The position numbers and the translations under genes are program-made. A stretch of 64,000 nucleotides of DNA from Chryseobacterium tructae (GTDB lineage: Bacteria; Bacteroidota; Bacteroidia; Flavobacteriales; Weeksellaceae). Below the pieces are notes generated by a model. That model was given only the letters and a program-made list of their open reading frames with translations. It had not been told where the DNA came from and made no database searches. Positions 54,095 through 62,951 of this stretch are shown here, piece after piece; the first letter of the stretch is position 1; every line of letters starts with the position of its first letter. The stretch lies in assembly GCF_030409875.1 (NCBI RefSeq), contig NZ_JAUFQR010000001.1, positions 3,286,001 through 3,350,000 on the forward strand, in the 5' to 3' direction.

Positions 54095-54838
54095 ATGATA
54101 CGTTCAATCCTATTAACCACATGCATTATGGCATCAGGAACTTTTTTTAGCCAAAATCTTAAACAGGTTTCTTATAAAGACGGCTCACAAAAACTGAATG
54201 GTTTAGTCACGTCCAACGCAGGACAGAAGCTTCCCGGAGTCCTCATTCTTCCTGCCTGGAAAGGTATTGATGAAGAGGCCAAAACAGCGGCTCTTAAACT
54301 TGAAAAACAAGGCTATATCGCCTTCATTGCAGATATTTATGGAGAAGGTAAGATTCCTGCCAATAATGAAGAAGCAGCCAAAAGCTCAGGATATTATAAA
54401 CAAAATTATAAAGAGTATCAAAATAGGATTGCATTGGCTTTAGAACAACTAAAAAGAGGCGGAGCCATTTCTGATAAAATTGCAGTAATTGGTTATTGCT
54501 TTGGAGGAACAGGTGCTCTGGAGTCTGCAAGAGGAAATCTTTCTGTAGCAGGAGTTGTCTCTATTCATGGAAGTCTGGGAAGGGATCAGAGCAGAAAAAT
54601 TGAAAAATTGAATGCCAAAATTCTGGTAGAAAATCCAGCCGATGACAAAAGTGTAACCCCGGAAGATTATAACAACCTCATCAAGGAAATGAATGATGGA
54701 AATGCAGACTGGCAAATCATTACTTACGCGCATTCCAAGCATACATTCACAGATCCCAAATCACCGGATTATAATGAAACGATGGCCAAAAGAGCCTGGA
54801 GCCATACCCTATTGTTTTTAAAAGAAATTCTTAGATAA
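54095..54838 (+). CDS. Dienelactone hydrolase family protein, exported
   Basis: The 247-residue protein has a probable signal peptide (MIRSILLTTCIMASGTFFSQ). The dienelactone hydrolase fold has LPGVLILPAWKGIDEEAKT, the nucleophile Cys in VIGYCFGGTGALE, an Asp in VENPADDKSVTPED and a His in YAHSKHTFTDP. Such enzymes open lactones or act as carboxylesterases. It precedes a bidirectional terminator. Confidence 0.9.
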   Translation: MIRSILLTTCIMASGTFFSQNLKQVSYKDGSQKLNGLVTSNAGQKLPGVLILPAWKGIDEEAKTAALKLEKQGYIAFIADIYGEGKIPANNEEAAKSSGYYKQNYKEYQNRIALALEQLKRGGAISDKIAVIGYCFGGTGALESARGNLSVAGVVSIHGSLGRDQSRKIEKLNAKILVENPADDKSVTPEDYNNLIKEMNDGNADWQIITYAHSKHTFTDPKSPDYNETMAKRAWSHTLLFLKEILR

Positions 54839-54867
54839 TTATACAGGTTAAAAAGGACATCTAAAGA

Positions 54868-54900
54868 AAAAAGCTATCTCAAAATTGAGATAGCTTTCAT
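54868..54900. terminator. Bidirectional terminator
   Basis: AAAGCTATCTCAA and TTGAGATAGCTTT arms lie between the dienelactone hydrolase and the zinc-ribbon gene. Confidence 0.85.
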
Positions 54901-54933
54901 TTATTCTTGTATTGTATTACAGGCTGAACACCA

Positions 54934-55131
54934 TCAAAATTCTTTTGAAGGATCTTTCAGTTTTGTTTTTGCTTTAGCACCACAATCATTACAAATACAT
55001 TCATCCTTTTCATTTTCTAAAGCATTGAAGCCACAGAAATTACAGATCCAATGGGTTACATCTGGTTCATCATCCATATACCATGTAAAAGAATTCTCTT
55101 TACATTTAGGGCAAATCTGAGTAGCTATCAA
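54934..55131 (-). CDS. Zinc-ribbon domain protein
   Basis: The 65-residue protein has three Cys pairs (CPKC, CNFC, then CICNDCGAK), as in zinc-ribbon proteins, and a Lys-rich C-terminus. It lies four bases after the cupin stop, so it is part of the same minus-strand group (GNAT, cupin, zinc-ribbon). Confidence 0.8.
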   Translation of the reverse strand: MIATQICPKCKENSFTWYMDDEPDVTHWICNFCGFNALENEKDECICNDCGAKAKTKLKDPSKEF

Positions 55132-55135
55132 TAGA

Positions 55136-55513
55136 TTAATCTACTCCTTCCACTTCCCTATTAACCAATTCCATAGAAAAGGCTGGCAAGCAAATCGCAA
55201 GATATTCACAAGGTTCTGAAAATGGATTGCTGTAACGAATTCTCGCTCCTTTTTCAATAAGGATACTGCTTCCTTTTTCCAGAACAACGATTTCTCCATC
55301 AATTTCAAACTGTTTCTTCCCTGAAATAATGTAAGTGAATTCATCAAATTGAGGAGTTTGATGGGGCTCACTCCAATCCGGAGGAGCTACCATGTGAGCA
55401 ATGGAAACAGTAGAATTTCCAGTAGAATTTCCCCAATGCTCTTCAATCAATTTTCCGTCTGTAGTAGGAACTACAAAAGGAGACTGTTGTATTTTATACT
55501 TTTTCATACCCAA
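55136..55513 (-). CDS. Cupin domain protein
   Basis: The 125-residue cupin has PPDWSEPHQTPQFDEFTYIISG, with His and Glu metal ligands, and FEIDGEIVVLEKGSSILIEKGARI as the second half of the barrel. It overlaps the GNAT gene start region by ten bases, so the two are translated together. Small cupins are often sugar- or metal-binding or isomerases; the substrate is unknown. Confidence 0.87.
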   Translation of the reverse strand: MGMKKYKIQQSPFVVPTTDGKLIEEHWGNSTGNSTVSIAHMVAPPDWSEPHQTPQFDEFTYIISGKKQFEIDGEIVVLEKGSSILIEKGARIRYSNPFSEPCEYLAICLPAFSMELVNREVEGVD

Positions 55514-56031
55514 GCTTCTTTTTTGATTTCGTATACAAAATTAGTTCTTGTAGGCTCTGCAAAATAGGCAACTTCTTCTTCCGCTATTTTTATTCCGCCA
55601 AGTTTTTCAAGGGCTTTCTGTGAACGGAAATTTTCTTTTCCAATATGAAAATGTACTTTATCTACATATTGCAAGATATAATCCAGCATCAGTTTCTTAA
55701 CCTTTGGGTTAATTCCCTTTCCCCATGATTTTGTACCATAGAAAGTATAGCCTATAAAAATATGACTGTCTTTTTCATCAAAATTATAATAACGGCTGCT
55801 TCCTAATACATCTCCGGTTGCTTTTTCTACAATTTTAAAAGCACCTTTGCTTTCCATAGCTCCTCTAAAGAAATTTTCAAAAACTTCTCTTTGATAACGA
55901 TCCTTGTTCGGGTGTTGTTCCCATACTTTAGGATCTGAGGCTACTTCATATAAAGATTCAAAATCCCCTTGTTGTAAGGGGATTAATTGAAATTCTTCAC
56001 TCTCTAAAATAGGCTGAATAGAAAAATTCAT
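55504..56031 (-). CDS. GNAT family N-acetyltransferase
   Basis: The 175-residue protein has the RimJ/RimL-like acetyltransferase pattern: N-terminal ILESEEFQLIPLQQGDFESLY, central GDVLGSSRYYNFDEKDSHIFIGYTF, CoA-binding region KSWGKGINPKVKKLML and C-terminal ENFRSQKALEKLGGIK. It is adjacent to the DUF2911 gene (two bases) and overlaps the cupin gene by ten bases. The acceptor is unknown. Confidence 0.92.
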   Translation of the reverse strand: MNFSIQPILESEEFQLIPLQQGDFESLYEVASDPKVWEQHPNKDRYQREVFENFFRGAMESKGAFKIVEKATGDVLGSSRYYNFDEKDSHIFIGYTFYGTKSWGKGINPKVKKLMLDYILQYVDKVHFHIGKENFRSQKALEKLGGIKIAEEEVAYFAEPTRTNFVYEIKKEAWV

Positions 56032-56033
56032 GC

Positions 56034-56636
56034 TTAGCCTTTTTTGTTAGAGTCTGATTCTATTCTCTGGATTTCTTTCAATTTATCAGAAATCTTAATT
56101 ACAGTATCCAATTTTGCTGGTTTCAATGGAATTTCAGCCTGGTTCGTATCCCATTTGATCACAAGGTTTCCTGTGTTTTCATCTGTTGGGTTCAGGGTAA
56201 TTTCAAACCATTCCTGCTTATCTGCCAGTTTGTTCACTGGTACAGTAACATCTACTACATCTTGTTTAGGGTCGTAGGTATACGCTCCCCATTGTTGGAA
56301 ATCTTTATTCAAAATTACTTTCCATTCTTTTTCTGTAGGAACAATGAATAATCCGTACGTTCCTGCCGGAACATTTTTCCCGCCAAAATTAACGGTCTGT
56401 CCGAATGTAATTTTTGTAGATGAGTTCGCTCCTGCTCTCCAAATCTGACCATAAGGAACTAGTTCTCCAAAAATTTTACGCCCTTTTACTCCTGGTCTTC
56501 CATAATCGATAGAAATTTTTGACATAGAAAACTGCTGTTCTACTTTCTGACGTGGGCTCACCGCTGGTACGGAATAATCCTGTGCTAAAGCGAATGCTGA
56601 AACTGAAATACAAACTGCTACTAATAACTTTTTCAC
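56034..56636 (-). CDS. DUF2911 family exported protein
   Basis: The likely start is GTG at 56634-56636 (reading MKKLLVAVCISVSAFALAQ), giving a clear signal peptide; an upstream ATG would add 11 residues overlapping ada. The DUF2911 core SKISIDYGRPGVKGRKIFGELVPYG is followed by VNFGGKNVPAGTYGLFIVPTEKEWKVIL and a C-terminal coiled tail. Function is unknown, but it is widely conserved in the phylum as a probable periplasmic protein. Confidence 0.88.
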   Translation of the reverse strand: MKKLLVAVCISVSAFALAQDYSVPAVSPRQKVEQQFSMSKISIDYGRPGVKGRKIFGELVPYGQIWRAGANSSTKITFGQTVNFGGKNVPAGTYGLFIVPTEKEWKVILNKDFQQWGAYTYDPKQDVVDVTVPVNKLADKQEWFEITLNPTDENTGNLVIKWDTNQAEIPLKPAKLDTVIKISDKLKEIQRIESDSNKKG

Positions 56637-56665
56637 GTGTAAATTTTTGCTTAAAATTACAAAAA

Positions 56666-57709
56666 TCAAAACAAAATAGCTTTCTCTAGTTCCAATAATT
56701 TTTGTTTTCTCCAGATCCCGCCACCATAACCCGTTAGCTGCCCATTGCTTCCAATAACCCGATGACAGGGAATCAAAATGGATATTTTATTGAGTCCATT
56801 AGCATTGGCCACTGCCCGAACAGACTTAGGATTTCCAAGAATATCGGCCTGTTCCTGATAGCTTCTGGTAGCTCCATAAGGGATTTGCTGTAGAATCTCC
56901 CAAACCTGTTTCTGAAAAGTTGTTCCCACAGGAGAAAGAGGAACGGTAAATTCAATTCTTTTGCCTTCAAAATATTCGCCAAGCTCTTTTTCCAAGGTTA
57001 TAAAATGAGGATTTTCCCCTTGTACAATATTAGCATTAAAATAAGTTGAAATATTCTTTAGTTCTGTAGGGAGAGCCTTTCTGTCTGAAAATTCCAGCAG
57101 ACAAATTCCGTGTTCATCAGCACAAGCCACCATGGTTCCCAATAAAGTTTCAATTCTTTTTAAATCAATGATCTTCTCTGCTTTATTGTTTCCGGGTGAT
57201 ACTCCAAAGATATTTTTAAAGCTTTCATTAAAACCACTCAGGCTTTCATATCCTGAATCAAAAGCAACTTCAGTAACCAGCTCACCTTGCTGAAGTTTTT
57301 TAAATGCAGTATTCAGTTTAGACATTCTCTGAAAGGTATGAAACGTAACACCATGATACTTCAGAAACCACCTGCGTACAGTTGCCGGCTCTAATCCTCT
57401 TTTTACCAGATCATAATCTTTAAGTTTTAAAGTAGGATCATCTGAAATCTCCTGTAACAATTCTTTAATAGACGAAGGAGTTACATTTAGGGTTTCAAGA
57501 GGTTTACAAACCTTACAGGGACGATAGCCCTTCAACATGGCATCTTTTGTATGAGAAAAAAACTCTACATTTTCAAATTTCGGTTTACGGGCAGTACAAG
57601 TGGGACGGCAGAATATTCCGGTCGTCTTTACTCCCATCCAGAAGATCCCTTCAAAGGAAGAATCTTTTCGAAAGGAAGCATCATACATTATTTTTTCTGT
57701 AAGTTCCAT
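56666..57709 (-). CDS. ada: Bifunctional DNA repair regulator Ada
   Basis: The 347-residue protein joins three activities of the adaptive response to alkylation. The Ada-type zinc domain has four cysteines (FCRPTCTARKPK, YRPCKVCKPL). Next is an AraC-type HTH (DYDLVKRGLEPATVRRWFLKY; LVTEVAFDSGYESLSGFNESF). The C-terminal O6-methylguanine methyltransferase has LIPCHRVIGSNG, with acceptor Cys315. It is downstream of the PEP-mutase-like gene with a gap of two bases, so they are co-transcribed. Confidence 0.95.
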   Translation of the reverse strand: MELTEKIMYDASFRKDSSFEGIFWMGVKTTGIFCRPTCTARKPKFENVEFFSHTKDAMLKGYRPCKVCKPLETLNVTPSSIKELLQEISDDPTLKLKDYDLVKRGLEPATVRRWFLKYHGVTFHTFQRMSKLNTAFKKLQQGELVTEVAFDSGYESLSGFNESFKNIFGVSPGNNKAEKIIDLKRIETLLGTMVACADEHGICLLEFSDRKALPTELKNISTYFNANIVQGENPHFITLEKELGEYFEGKRIEFTVPLSPVGTTFQKQVWEILQQIPYGATRSYQEQADILGNPKSVRAVANANGLNKISILIPCHRVIGSNGQLTGYGGGIWRKQKLLELEKAILF

Positions 57710-57711
57710 AA

Positions 57712-58476
57712 TCAGATAAAAAGTGCAGTAAAGCTTTTGTTAATGGTAATTGTATTGCTTATTTTTTCCAGTTCATCATAAATATGTCTGTTTAAAAAAG
57801 CGCCTGAAGTAATTCTTTTTACACCTGCTGATTTCAAAGTTTCAAAATCCGGAAGATCAGGTAAACACATAACGTTAATTGGAAGTGATGTTGCCTTGAC
57901 AATTGCTTTAATATCCTCTTCGTCCGTCATCCCGGGAACGAAAATTCCATCAACATTAATTTTTTCAAACAGTTCAACTCTCTTTAGCGTCTCTTCCAAT
58001 GCATTTTCCGTTCCCAATAAAAAAGGATCCGTTCTTACATTGATAAAGATTTCACCTCGTCTATCTTTTAGCATTGACAAAATATTGCTTAGTTTTTCAA
58101 AGAATAAGTTTCTGTCTAAAAGCTGTCTTTCTCCGTCAATAACACAGCTATCTTCCAGATTTATTCCGACTATGCCGATTTCCAACAGTTTGATAATATT
58201 GGAAACAATGATCTCATCAGTTCTCCCATACCCGCTTTCCAAATCAACAGATAAAGGTATTGAAACAGATGCTTTTATTCTTTTAATTATATAAAAATAT
58301 TCTTCGAAACTCATTTGTTCCCCATCTTCATATCCTAAGCTCACCGCTACTGCTGAACTTGAAGTTGCCAAGGCTTTGTACTTTAACGTTTCGTATACTT
58401 TTGCGCTTTGTACATTCCACACATTCCCTACTAATAAAGGCTCTTCTTTCCGATGTAAACTTTTGAAACTGATCAT
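57712..58476 (-). CDS. Isocitrate lyase/PEP mutase family protein
   Basis: The start at 58476 (MISFKSLHRKE) is preferred over 58503. The protein of about 254 residues has PLLVGNVWNVQSAKVYET, then SVDLESGYGRTDEIIV, GIVGINLEDSC and the FINVRTDPFLLG strand, typical of the oxaloacetate decarboxylase/PEP mutase superfamily. It probably binds Mg2+ and cleaves or isomerises a 2-oxo acid-like metabolite. Its link to ada in the same transcript is functionally obscure. Confidence 0.88.
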   Translation of the reverse strand: MISFKSLHRKEEPLLVGNVWNVQSAKVYETLKYKALATSSSAVAVSLGYEDGEQMSFEEYFYIIKRIKASVSIPLSVDLESGYGRTDEIIVSNIIKLLEIGIVGINLEDSCVIDGERQLLDRNLFFEKLSNILSMLKDRRGEIFINVRTDPFLLGTENALEETLKRVELFEKINVDGIFVPGMTDEEDIKAIVKATSLPINVMCLPDLPDFETLKSAGVKRITSGAFLNRHIYDELEKISNTITINKSFTALFI

Positions 58477-58681
58477 TCTTTTTTTATTCAAAAGTAGAAA
58501 CATTGTTCAGGTCACTGCAACCGAAAAATGAACAAGTATTTTTAAAAACAGAATAAGGAGGCTTGAGAATGGAAGTGGAAAATTTATTGAATTGATAAAT
58601 GACTAAAATTTAAGATATAATTCTTTAGCCTTATTTAGGCTATATTTTATCACCAAATTCACTTATTAAATGATTTCTACT

Positions 58682-59194
58682 CTAAAATAAAATTGCTTTT
58701 TCCAATTCCAGCAGCTTTTGCTTTCTCCAGATTCCGCCTGCATACCCTACCAATTCACCGCTGGAGCCAATCACACGATGGCACGGAATTAAAATGGCAA
58801 TCTTATTGATCCCATTAGCAGTACCTACAGCACGTATAGCTTTGGGATTTCCCAGCAGTTCAGATTGTTGTTTATAGGTTCTGATCTCTCCCATTGGTAT
58901 TTCGCGCAGCAACTGCCAAACTTTTTCCTGAAATTCAGTACCTGTGGTGAATAACGGGATCTCAAACTGTGATCTTTTTCCTTCAAAATATTCGCCCAAT
59001 TCGGTTTCGAGCTGTTGAAAATGAATATGCTCTTTTTCTACGATTTCAGCCTTCAATGTCTTTGATAGGGACTTCAGTTGCTTTTCAAAATTTTTCCTGT
59101 CTGTAAATTCCAACAGGCAGATTCCCTGATCAATCGCGCAGGCAATCATTTCTCCAAGTGGAGTCTGTATCGTTTTTTGATGTATGAATTCCAT
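58682..59194 (-). CDS. ogt: Methylated-DNA--protein-cysteine methyltransferase
   Basis: The 170-residue Ogt-type protein has the active-site motif LIPCHRVIGSSG (Cys138) and the GYAGGIWRKQKLLELE helix. It is closely similar to the Ada C-terminal domain at 56666 and identical over its last 17 residues (RKQKLLELEKAILF region), suggesting a recent duplication. It repairs O6-alkylguanine. It is separated from ada by the PEP-mutase-like gene and 178 bases. Confidence 0.95.
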   Translation of the reverse strand: MEFIHQKTIQTPLGEMIACAIDQGICLLEFTDRKNFEKQLKSLSKTLKAEIVEKEHIHFQQLETELGEYFEGKRSQFEIPLFTTGTEFQEKVWQLLREIPMGEIRTYKQQSELLGNPKAIRAVGTANGINKIAILIPCHRVIGSSGELVGYAGGIWRKQKLLELEKAILF

Positions 59195-59237
59195 TAGTTT
59201 AAATGTACTATTTTTCCGGAATTCACACCGCTTTCTT

Positions 59238-59785
59238 TTATATATTCTTTATAACCTTTTCTGCCTGTACAATATGCCTTTGATTATGATAGATCACAAA
59301 ACGGAAAGTATCCCCCAATTTTAAAGTGATTAATTTTGAAATACTGATGGCGGTTTTTGTTTTTTCCAGATTGATATGCTTTGCCTTTTCCAATAGATCT
59401 AATAATTGTTGTTGCTGCTGTATAAATTCATTCACAACACCCTTATTTAATTGACTATGAATCGGATTCATGATTTCGAGCGTCTTCATCTTATTCAACT
59501 TTCCTTGGGAAGCATCATATTAGCAAAATAATTTCCTAAAATCCCTGACTTAAAATCAGATTTCGGGGTTGTTGCAGAAGAAGAAATTCTATGGGAAATT
59601 TCAGGGATGTAAAAGTTTCCGTAACAGTTGAGATGTTCGAGACATTCCAATACACTCCAACTATCGGCAGATATTCTGAAATTCAGTTCATCTTCCGGTT
59701 TTAACAAAAGAGTTTCGGCATATTGCAAGTGCTGCCCGGTTTTGCTTTTTAATTCATTTAACAATATTTCGGTTGAAATTTTCAT
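59238..59785 (-). CDS. DinB family protein (one-base frameshift)
   Basis: The N-terminal half (ISADSWSVLECLEHLNCYGNFYIPEI) carries the DinB metal-binding His and helix. The C-terminal half (LGDTFRFVIYHNQRHIVQAEKV) has the final HNQRH motif. They meet if one A is added to a run near 59500-59505, giving KEKLNKMKTLEIMNP and about 182 residues. DinB proteins are metal-dependent, and some are thiol transferases (bacillithiol/YfiT-like). It is in a row with ogt on the same strand. Confidence 0.82.
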
Positions 59786-59838
59786 TACTGTTTTTTTACA
59801 AATTTCCGAATCGGTTTATTCTTAAATATTGATTCAAC

Positions 59839-60358
59839 TCAAGATTTTTTAAGCCTTGATAAGGTTTCCGGTGACATCCTGAGATAATTGGCAATATATT
59901 TATTGGGGACTTCCTGAAATAGCTTTGGACTTCTTTTTAATACTCTTTCAAAACGTTCTCCCGGAGCATTAATCAACAAGTCTTTCTCTCTTTCCAGCTG
60001 CTGAAGTACAAGGTCTTCTAAAACATTCATCCAGAATTTCATATGATCTTCATCGGATTGAATAAAATCATAGAAATCCTTTTTTGAAGCCACTTTCACA
60101 GTAGTTTTTTTTTATGGCCTGAATATAAAGCTCCGATGGTTTGCCTGAAAGAAAGGAATCCAGAGAAACAATAATATTCCCGGTATATCCAAAACGAATG
60201 ATTCTTTCTTCATTTTCATCCATCATAAAGATCCGAACGCTTCCTTTTTCGATACAATAAATGTCAGTATCTGTACTTCCTGAGATCTTGAGAAATTCAT
60301 TCCGTTTGAATTCTCTATCTTCCCAATGAATTCCGCTTTGAAGCAATTTTTCAACCAT
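59839..60358 (-). CDS. Crp/Fnr family regulator (one-base insertion)
   Basis: The N-terminal part (KGSVRIFMMDENEERIIRFGYTG) is a cyclic-nucleotide-binding-like fold. After the 9-A run at about 60106-60114 (8 A expected), the rest continues as TVKVASKKDFYDF and ends with VPNKYIANYLRMSPETLSRLKKS, a Crp-type HTH. The repaired length is about 172 residues. The start is divergent from the 60427 gene. It is one of three Crp-type regulators here and the most compact. Confidence 0.85.
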
Positions 60359-60426
60359 TTCATATTATTATTTGGTGTTCCAAAGATAATGGGTAATTTT
60401 AGAGGTTGAAACACTAATCACGAATA

Positions 60427-61278
60427 ATGCTCAAAAAAATAAGTATTCTTCTGTTCTTTTCTGCCGGTATTTCCGGTATAAAAGCTCAACAAACTATCCC
60501 TTTCCGGATGACTAAGTATAATACTATTATTGTAAAAACACTTGTCAACAAAAAAGACTCCTTAGATCTGATGTTTCAGATTGCAATGAAAGATGGTGCT
60601 ATTTCGCCGCAACGAAAGCGAAAAACGGATCATATTATTTTCAATAAAGAGGAAATTAGTAAGCACAATACCATAGACATTGGCAATATGAGTTGGAAAG
60701 ACATCAGCTTTACAGACAATCAATTGACAGGTCTTGAAGCTGATGGAAAGATTGGAACTGCTCTTTTTGAGGGAAAATCTTTTAAGATTGATTATGACAA
60801 CAACCAATTTGTCATTTATGATAAAAAACCTGATTTGAAAGGGTTTCAGCCTCTTAAAATAGCGATGAATAACGGCTCTTTTCAAATTTCAGGCGATAAT
60901 ACTATTGATGGAAGTCTGTCTCATGAAGCTTTATTCATTCTTCAATCCGGCTACTCAGGCGGTATATTGTACAGTAATGATTTTGCTGAAAAACATGACC
61001 TCAACAAAAAATTAAAGATCATCGGAGAAAAGACATTAAAAAATGCCAATAATGAAAGTCTGATAACCAAACAGGGAATTCTTCCTGCTTTCAAAATTGG
61101 AGATTTTATTTTCAAGGATGCTTCTGTAGGATTTTTTGCAGGTGATCTTAAAACTCAAAATGTGAGCTATTTTGGAGCAGACATGATGCGCAGATTTATC
61201 TGGATTTTTGATTCTGACAGGAATACGGTCTACATTAAGCCCAGTAGATTTTATGCAGAGCCTTATTATAAATTATAA
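60427..61278 (+). CDS. Aspartyl protease-fold protein without catalytic aspartates
   Basis: The 283-residue protein has a signal peptide (ISILLFFSAGISGIKAQ) and the retropepsin-like pattern of its paralogue at 44182, including EGKSFKIDYDNNQFVIYD and the DMMRRFIWIFDSDRNTVYIKP end. The catalytic motifs are replaced: LMFQIAM at residues 49-54, where a DTG is expected, and ILQSGYSG with Gln173 instead of Asp. It therefore looks like a non-proteolytic binding protein; this is inference from the motifs. Confidence 0.75.
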   Translation: MLKKISILLFFSAGISGIKAQQTIPFRMTKYNTIIVKTLVNKKDSLDLMFQIAMKDGAISPQRKRKTDHIIFNKEEISKHNTIDIGNMSWKDISFTDNQLTGLEADGKIGTALFEGKSFKIDYDNNQFVIYDKKPDLKGFQPLKIAMNNGSFQISGDNTIDGSLSHEALFILQSGYSGGILYSNDFAEKHDLNKKLKIIGEKTLKNANNESLITKQGILPAFKIGDFIFKDASVGFFAGDLKTQNVSYFGADMMRRFIWIFDSDRNTVYIKPSRFYAEPYYKL

Positions 61279-61297
61279 TTGAAAATATTCTTAAATA

Positions 61298-62302
61298 ATG
61301 AAGATTAATACAGCCATAGTGCTTTTATGTTCACAACTGATGATCATCAGCTGTAAAAAAGATGACAACAAACCGGTACAGGATCAGACAACGATCACTC
61401 AAGATTCTGTAAAAACGGTTACAACAGAAGAGGAAATAGATTTTAAGAATTTCAATATTTTTAATGTTTCTACCGTTCAGCGCAAAGAGCTTATGGATTC
61501 TTTTATTTCCGTATCCGACATTTATAATGATAAAAATGCTATTCCGGCAGATTTTCTAAACAAGCAAAAGGAACTTCCTTTTGAAAAAATGTCCTATATT
61601 GAGTTGGATGCTCCTTACAGAAAAAAAATGCTGGATGGCATTCACATTACCGAAAATGATTCCTTATATCTTTACAATTACGGGACTAATAAATTGCAAA
61701 AAATCCCTGTAAATAAGCTAAAAGCTGTGGCCTATATCTCCCCTTATATGGGCGAAGGAGATGAAATAGATCCTGAATCTTATATGCTGGGATTCCAACT
61801 CGATACTCAAAAAAGCAATGATATCTTTGATAAATATGCTAATGTAATCGCTTATTTTGGAAACAAAAATCCATTTGTAGAAAATCAGATGAAGATGATC
61901 AAATGGAAAAAAGCCGGAGCTGATATTCAGCAAAAGTATTTTCCGGGTTCAAAATTAAAATATGGTGGCACTTACCAGTCTCAATATGAAAATCTGACGT
62001 ATTATGTACAGGATCTTCTTGAAGAATATGGAACTCAGGAGCGTAAATTAGTGGTCGTTAACGATCATAATGAGAAAGTATTTGAGAAAACATTTTCCAT
62101 TGGAGACGGTGCAGAATTTAATCCGCTTGAAAAAACGGAAAATGATCCCTCCAATTATTATGCTCAATGGACGGGTAAACTTTTTAAAGGAAAAGCACCT
62201 GTAGTTTTTAATTTCTTAGCCCCTTCTTTTGGTTGTCCGGTGATTACATTCCTGGATAAAGAGAAAACTGAGCTTAGTATTAATTGTGACAACAGACATT
62301 AA
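61298..62302 (+). CDS. Hypothetical lipoprotein
   Basis: The 334-residue product has a lipoprotein signal (IVLLCSQLMIISCKK) with lipobox ISCK, then a Ser/Thr/Gln-rich linker. The mature domain (ITENDSLYLYNYGTNKLQKIPV; YMLGFQLDTQKSNDIFDKY; FNFLAPSFGCPVITFLD) is beta-rich. No family is recognised. It follows the protease-like gene by 19 bases, so a shared transcript is likely. Confidence 0.7.
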   Translation: MKINTAIVLLCSQLMIISCKKDDNKPVQDQTTITQDSVKTVTTEEEIDFKNFNIFNVSTVQRKELMDSFISVSDIYNDKNAIPADFLNKQKELPFEKMSYIELDAPYRKKMLDGIHITENDSLYLYNYGTNKLQKIPVNKLKAVAYISPYMGEGDEIDPESYMLGFQLDTQKSNDIFDKYANVIAYFGNKNPFVENQMKMIKWKKAGADIQQKYFPGSKLKYGGTYQSQYENLTYYVQDLLEEYGTQERKLVVVNDHNEKVFEKTFSIGDGAEFNPLEKTENDPSNYYAQWTGKLFKGKAPVVFNFLAPSFGCPVITFLDKEKTELSINCDNRH

Positions 62303-62479
62303 TTGTTGAACTAAAAAAACAGCTTGTTGAATATGCTCGATCAGTAATATTTGCAAGGTATTTTTTAAAGAAATAGACTTATAAGCAAATCTGTGTATTC
62401 ACAGGTTTGCTTTTTTTATATAAAAAGAATCCGGAAGCAAAAAAATAGTGTAATTTTAATATCACACAAAAGCACAATT

Positions 62480-62890
62480 ATGAAACAAAATATACATCTG
62501 TTTACCTTATGCATTTTCATTAATCTATTGATTGGCAACATTGTACTCATCATCATTTTTCCGGGTCTGATGTCTATTTATCATATTCTTATTTCTCTTT
62601 TTATATTCATCACTTATGGAATTGTGTTTTATAAACTGAATAACAGTTCTAAGAAATATGGTAATTGGAAACTGGCTGGAATTTCGGCTGGATTAAGTCT
62701 TTCATCCTTATTCATTGCATGTATTTGTACTTCCATTGGGAATCGTTTATCAACAGACGGAATCATAAGCGCCGGACTAAAAGGAGCTATTCCTATGTTT
62801 ATTTTTGCGATTGTTCTTGCCTCTCCATTCTGGCTGCCTTTAGCATTATTCAATTTCACATGTCTTTACTTCATGAAACACGAAATATAA
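62480..62890 (+). CDS. Small polytopic membrane protein, hypothetical
   Basis: The ATG at 62480 gives about 136 residues with four hydrophobic segments (LCIFINLLIGNIVLIIIF; ILISLFIFITYGIVFY; AGISAGLSLSSLFIACIC; MFIFAIVLASPFWLPLAL). The longer frame from 62393 has no signal. Function is unknown. It ends before a terminator serving the minus-strand esterase. Confidence 0.6.
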   Translation: MKQNIHLFTLCIFINLLIGNIVLIIIFPGLMSIYHILISLFIFITYGIVFYKLNNSSKKYGNWKLAGISAGLSLSSLFIACICTSIGNRLSTDGIISAGLKGAIPMFIFAIVLASPFWLPLALFNFTCLYFMKHEI

Positions 62891-62904
62891 AACAATCATC
62901 TATA

Positions 62905-62944
62905 AAAAATGGGGTACGTTGAACTGTTGTCAACGTACCCCAAT
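62905..62944 (-). terminator. Terminator of the esterase gene
   Basis: GGGGTACGTTGA and TCAACGTACCCC arms over ACTGTTG; a T run follows on the minus strand. Confidence 0.8.
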
Positions 62945-62951
62945 CTATCAA

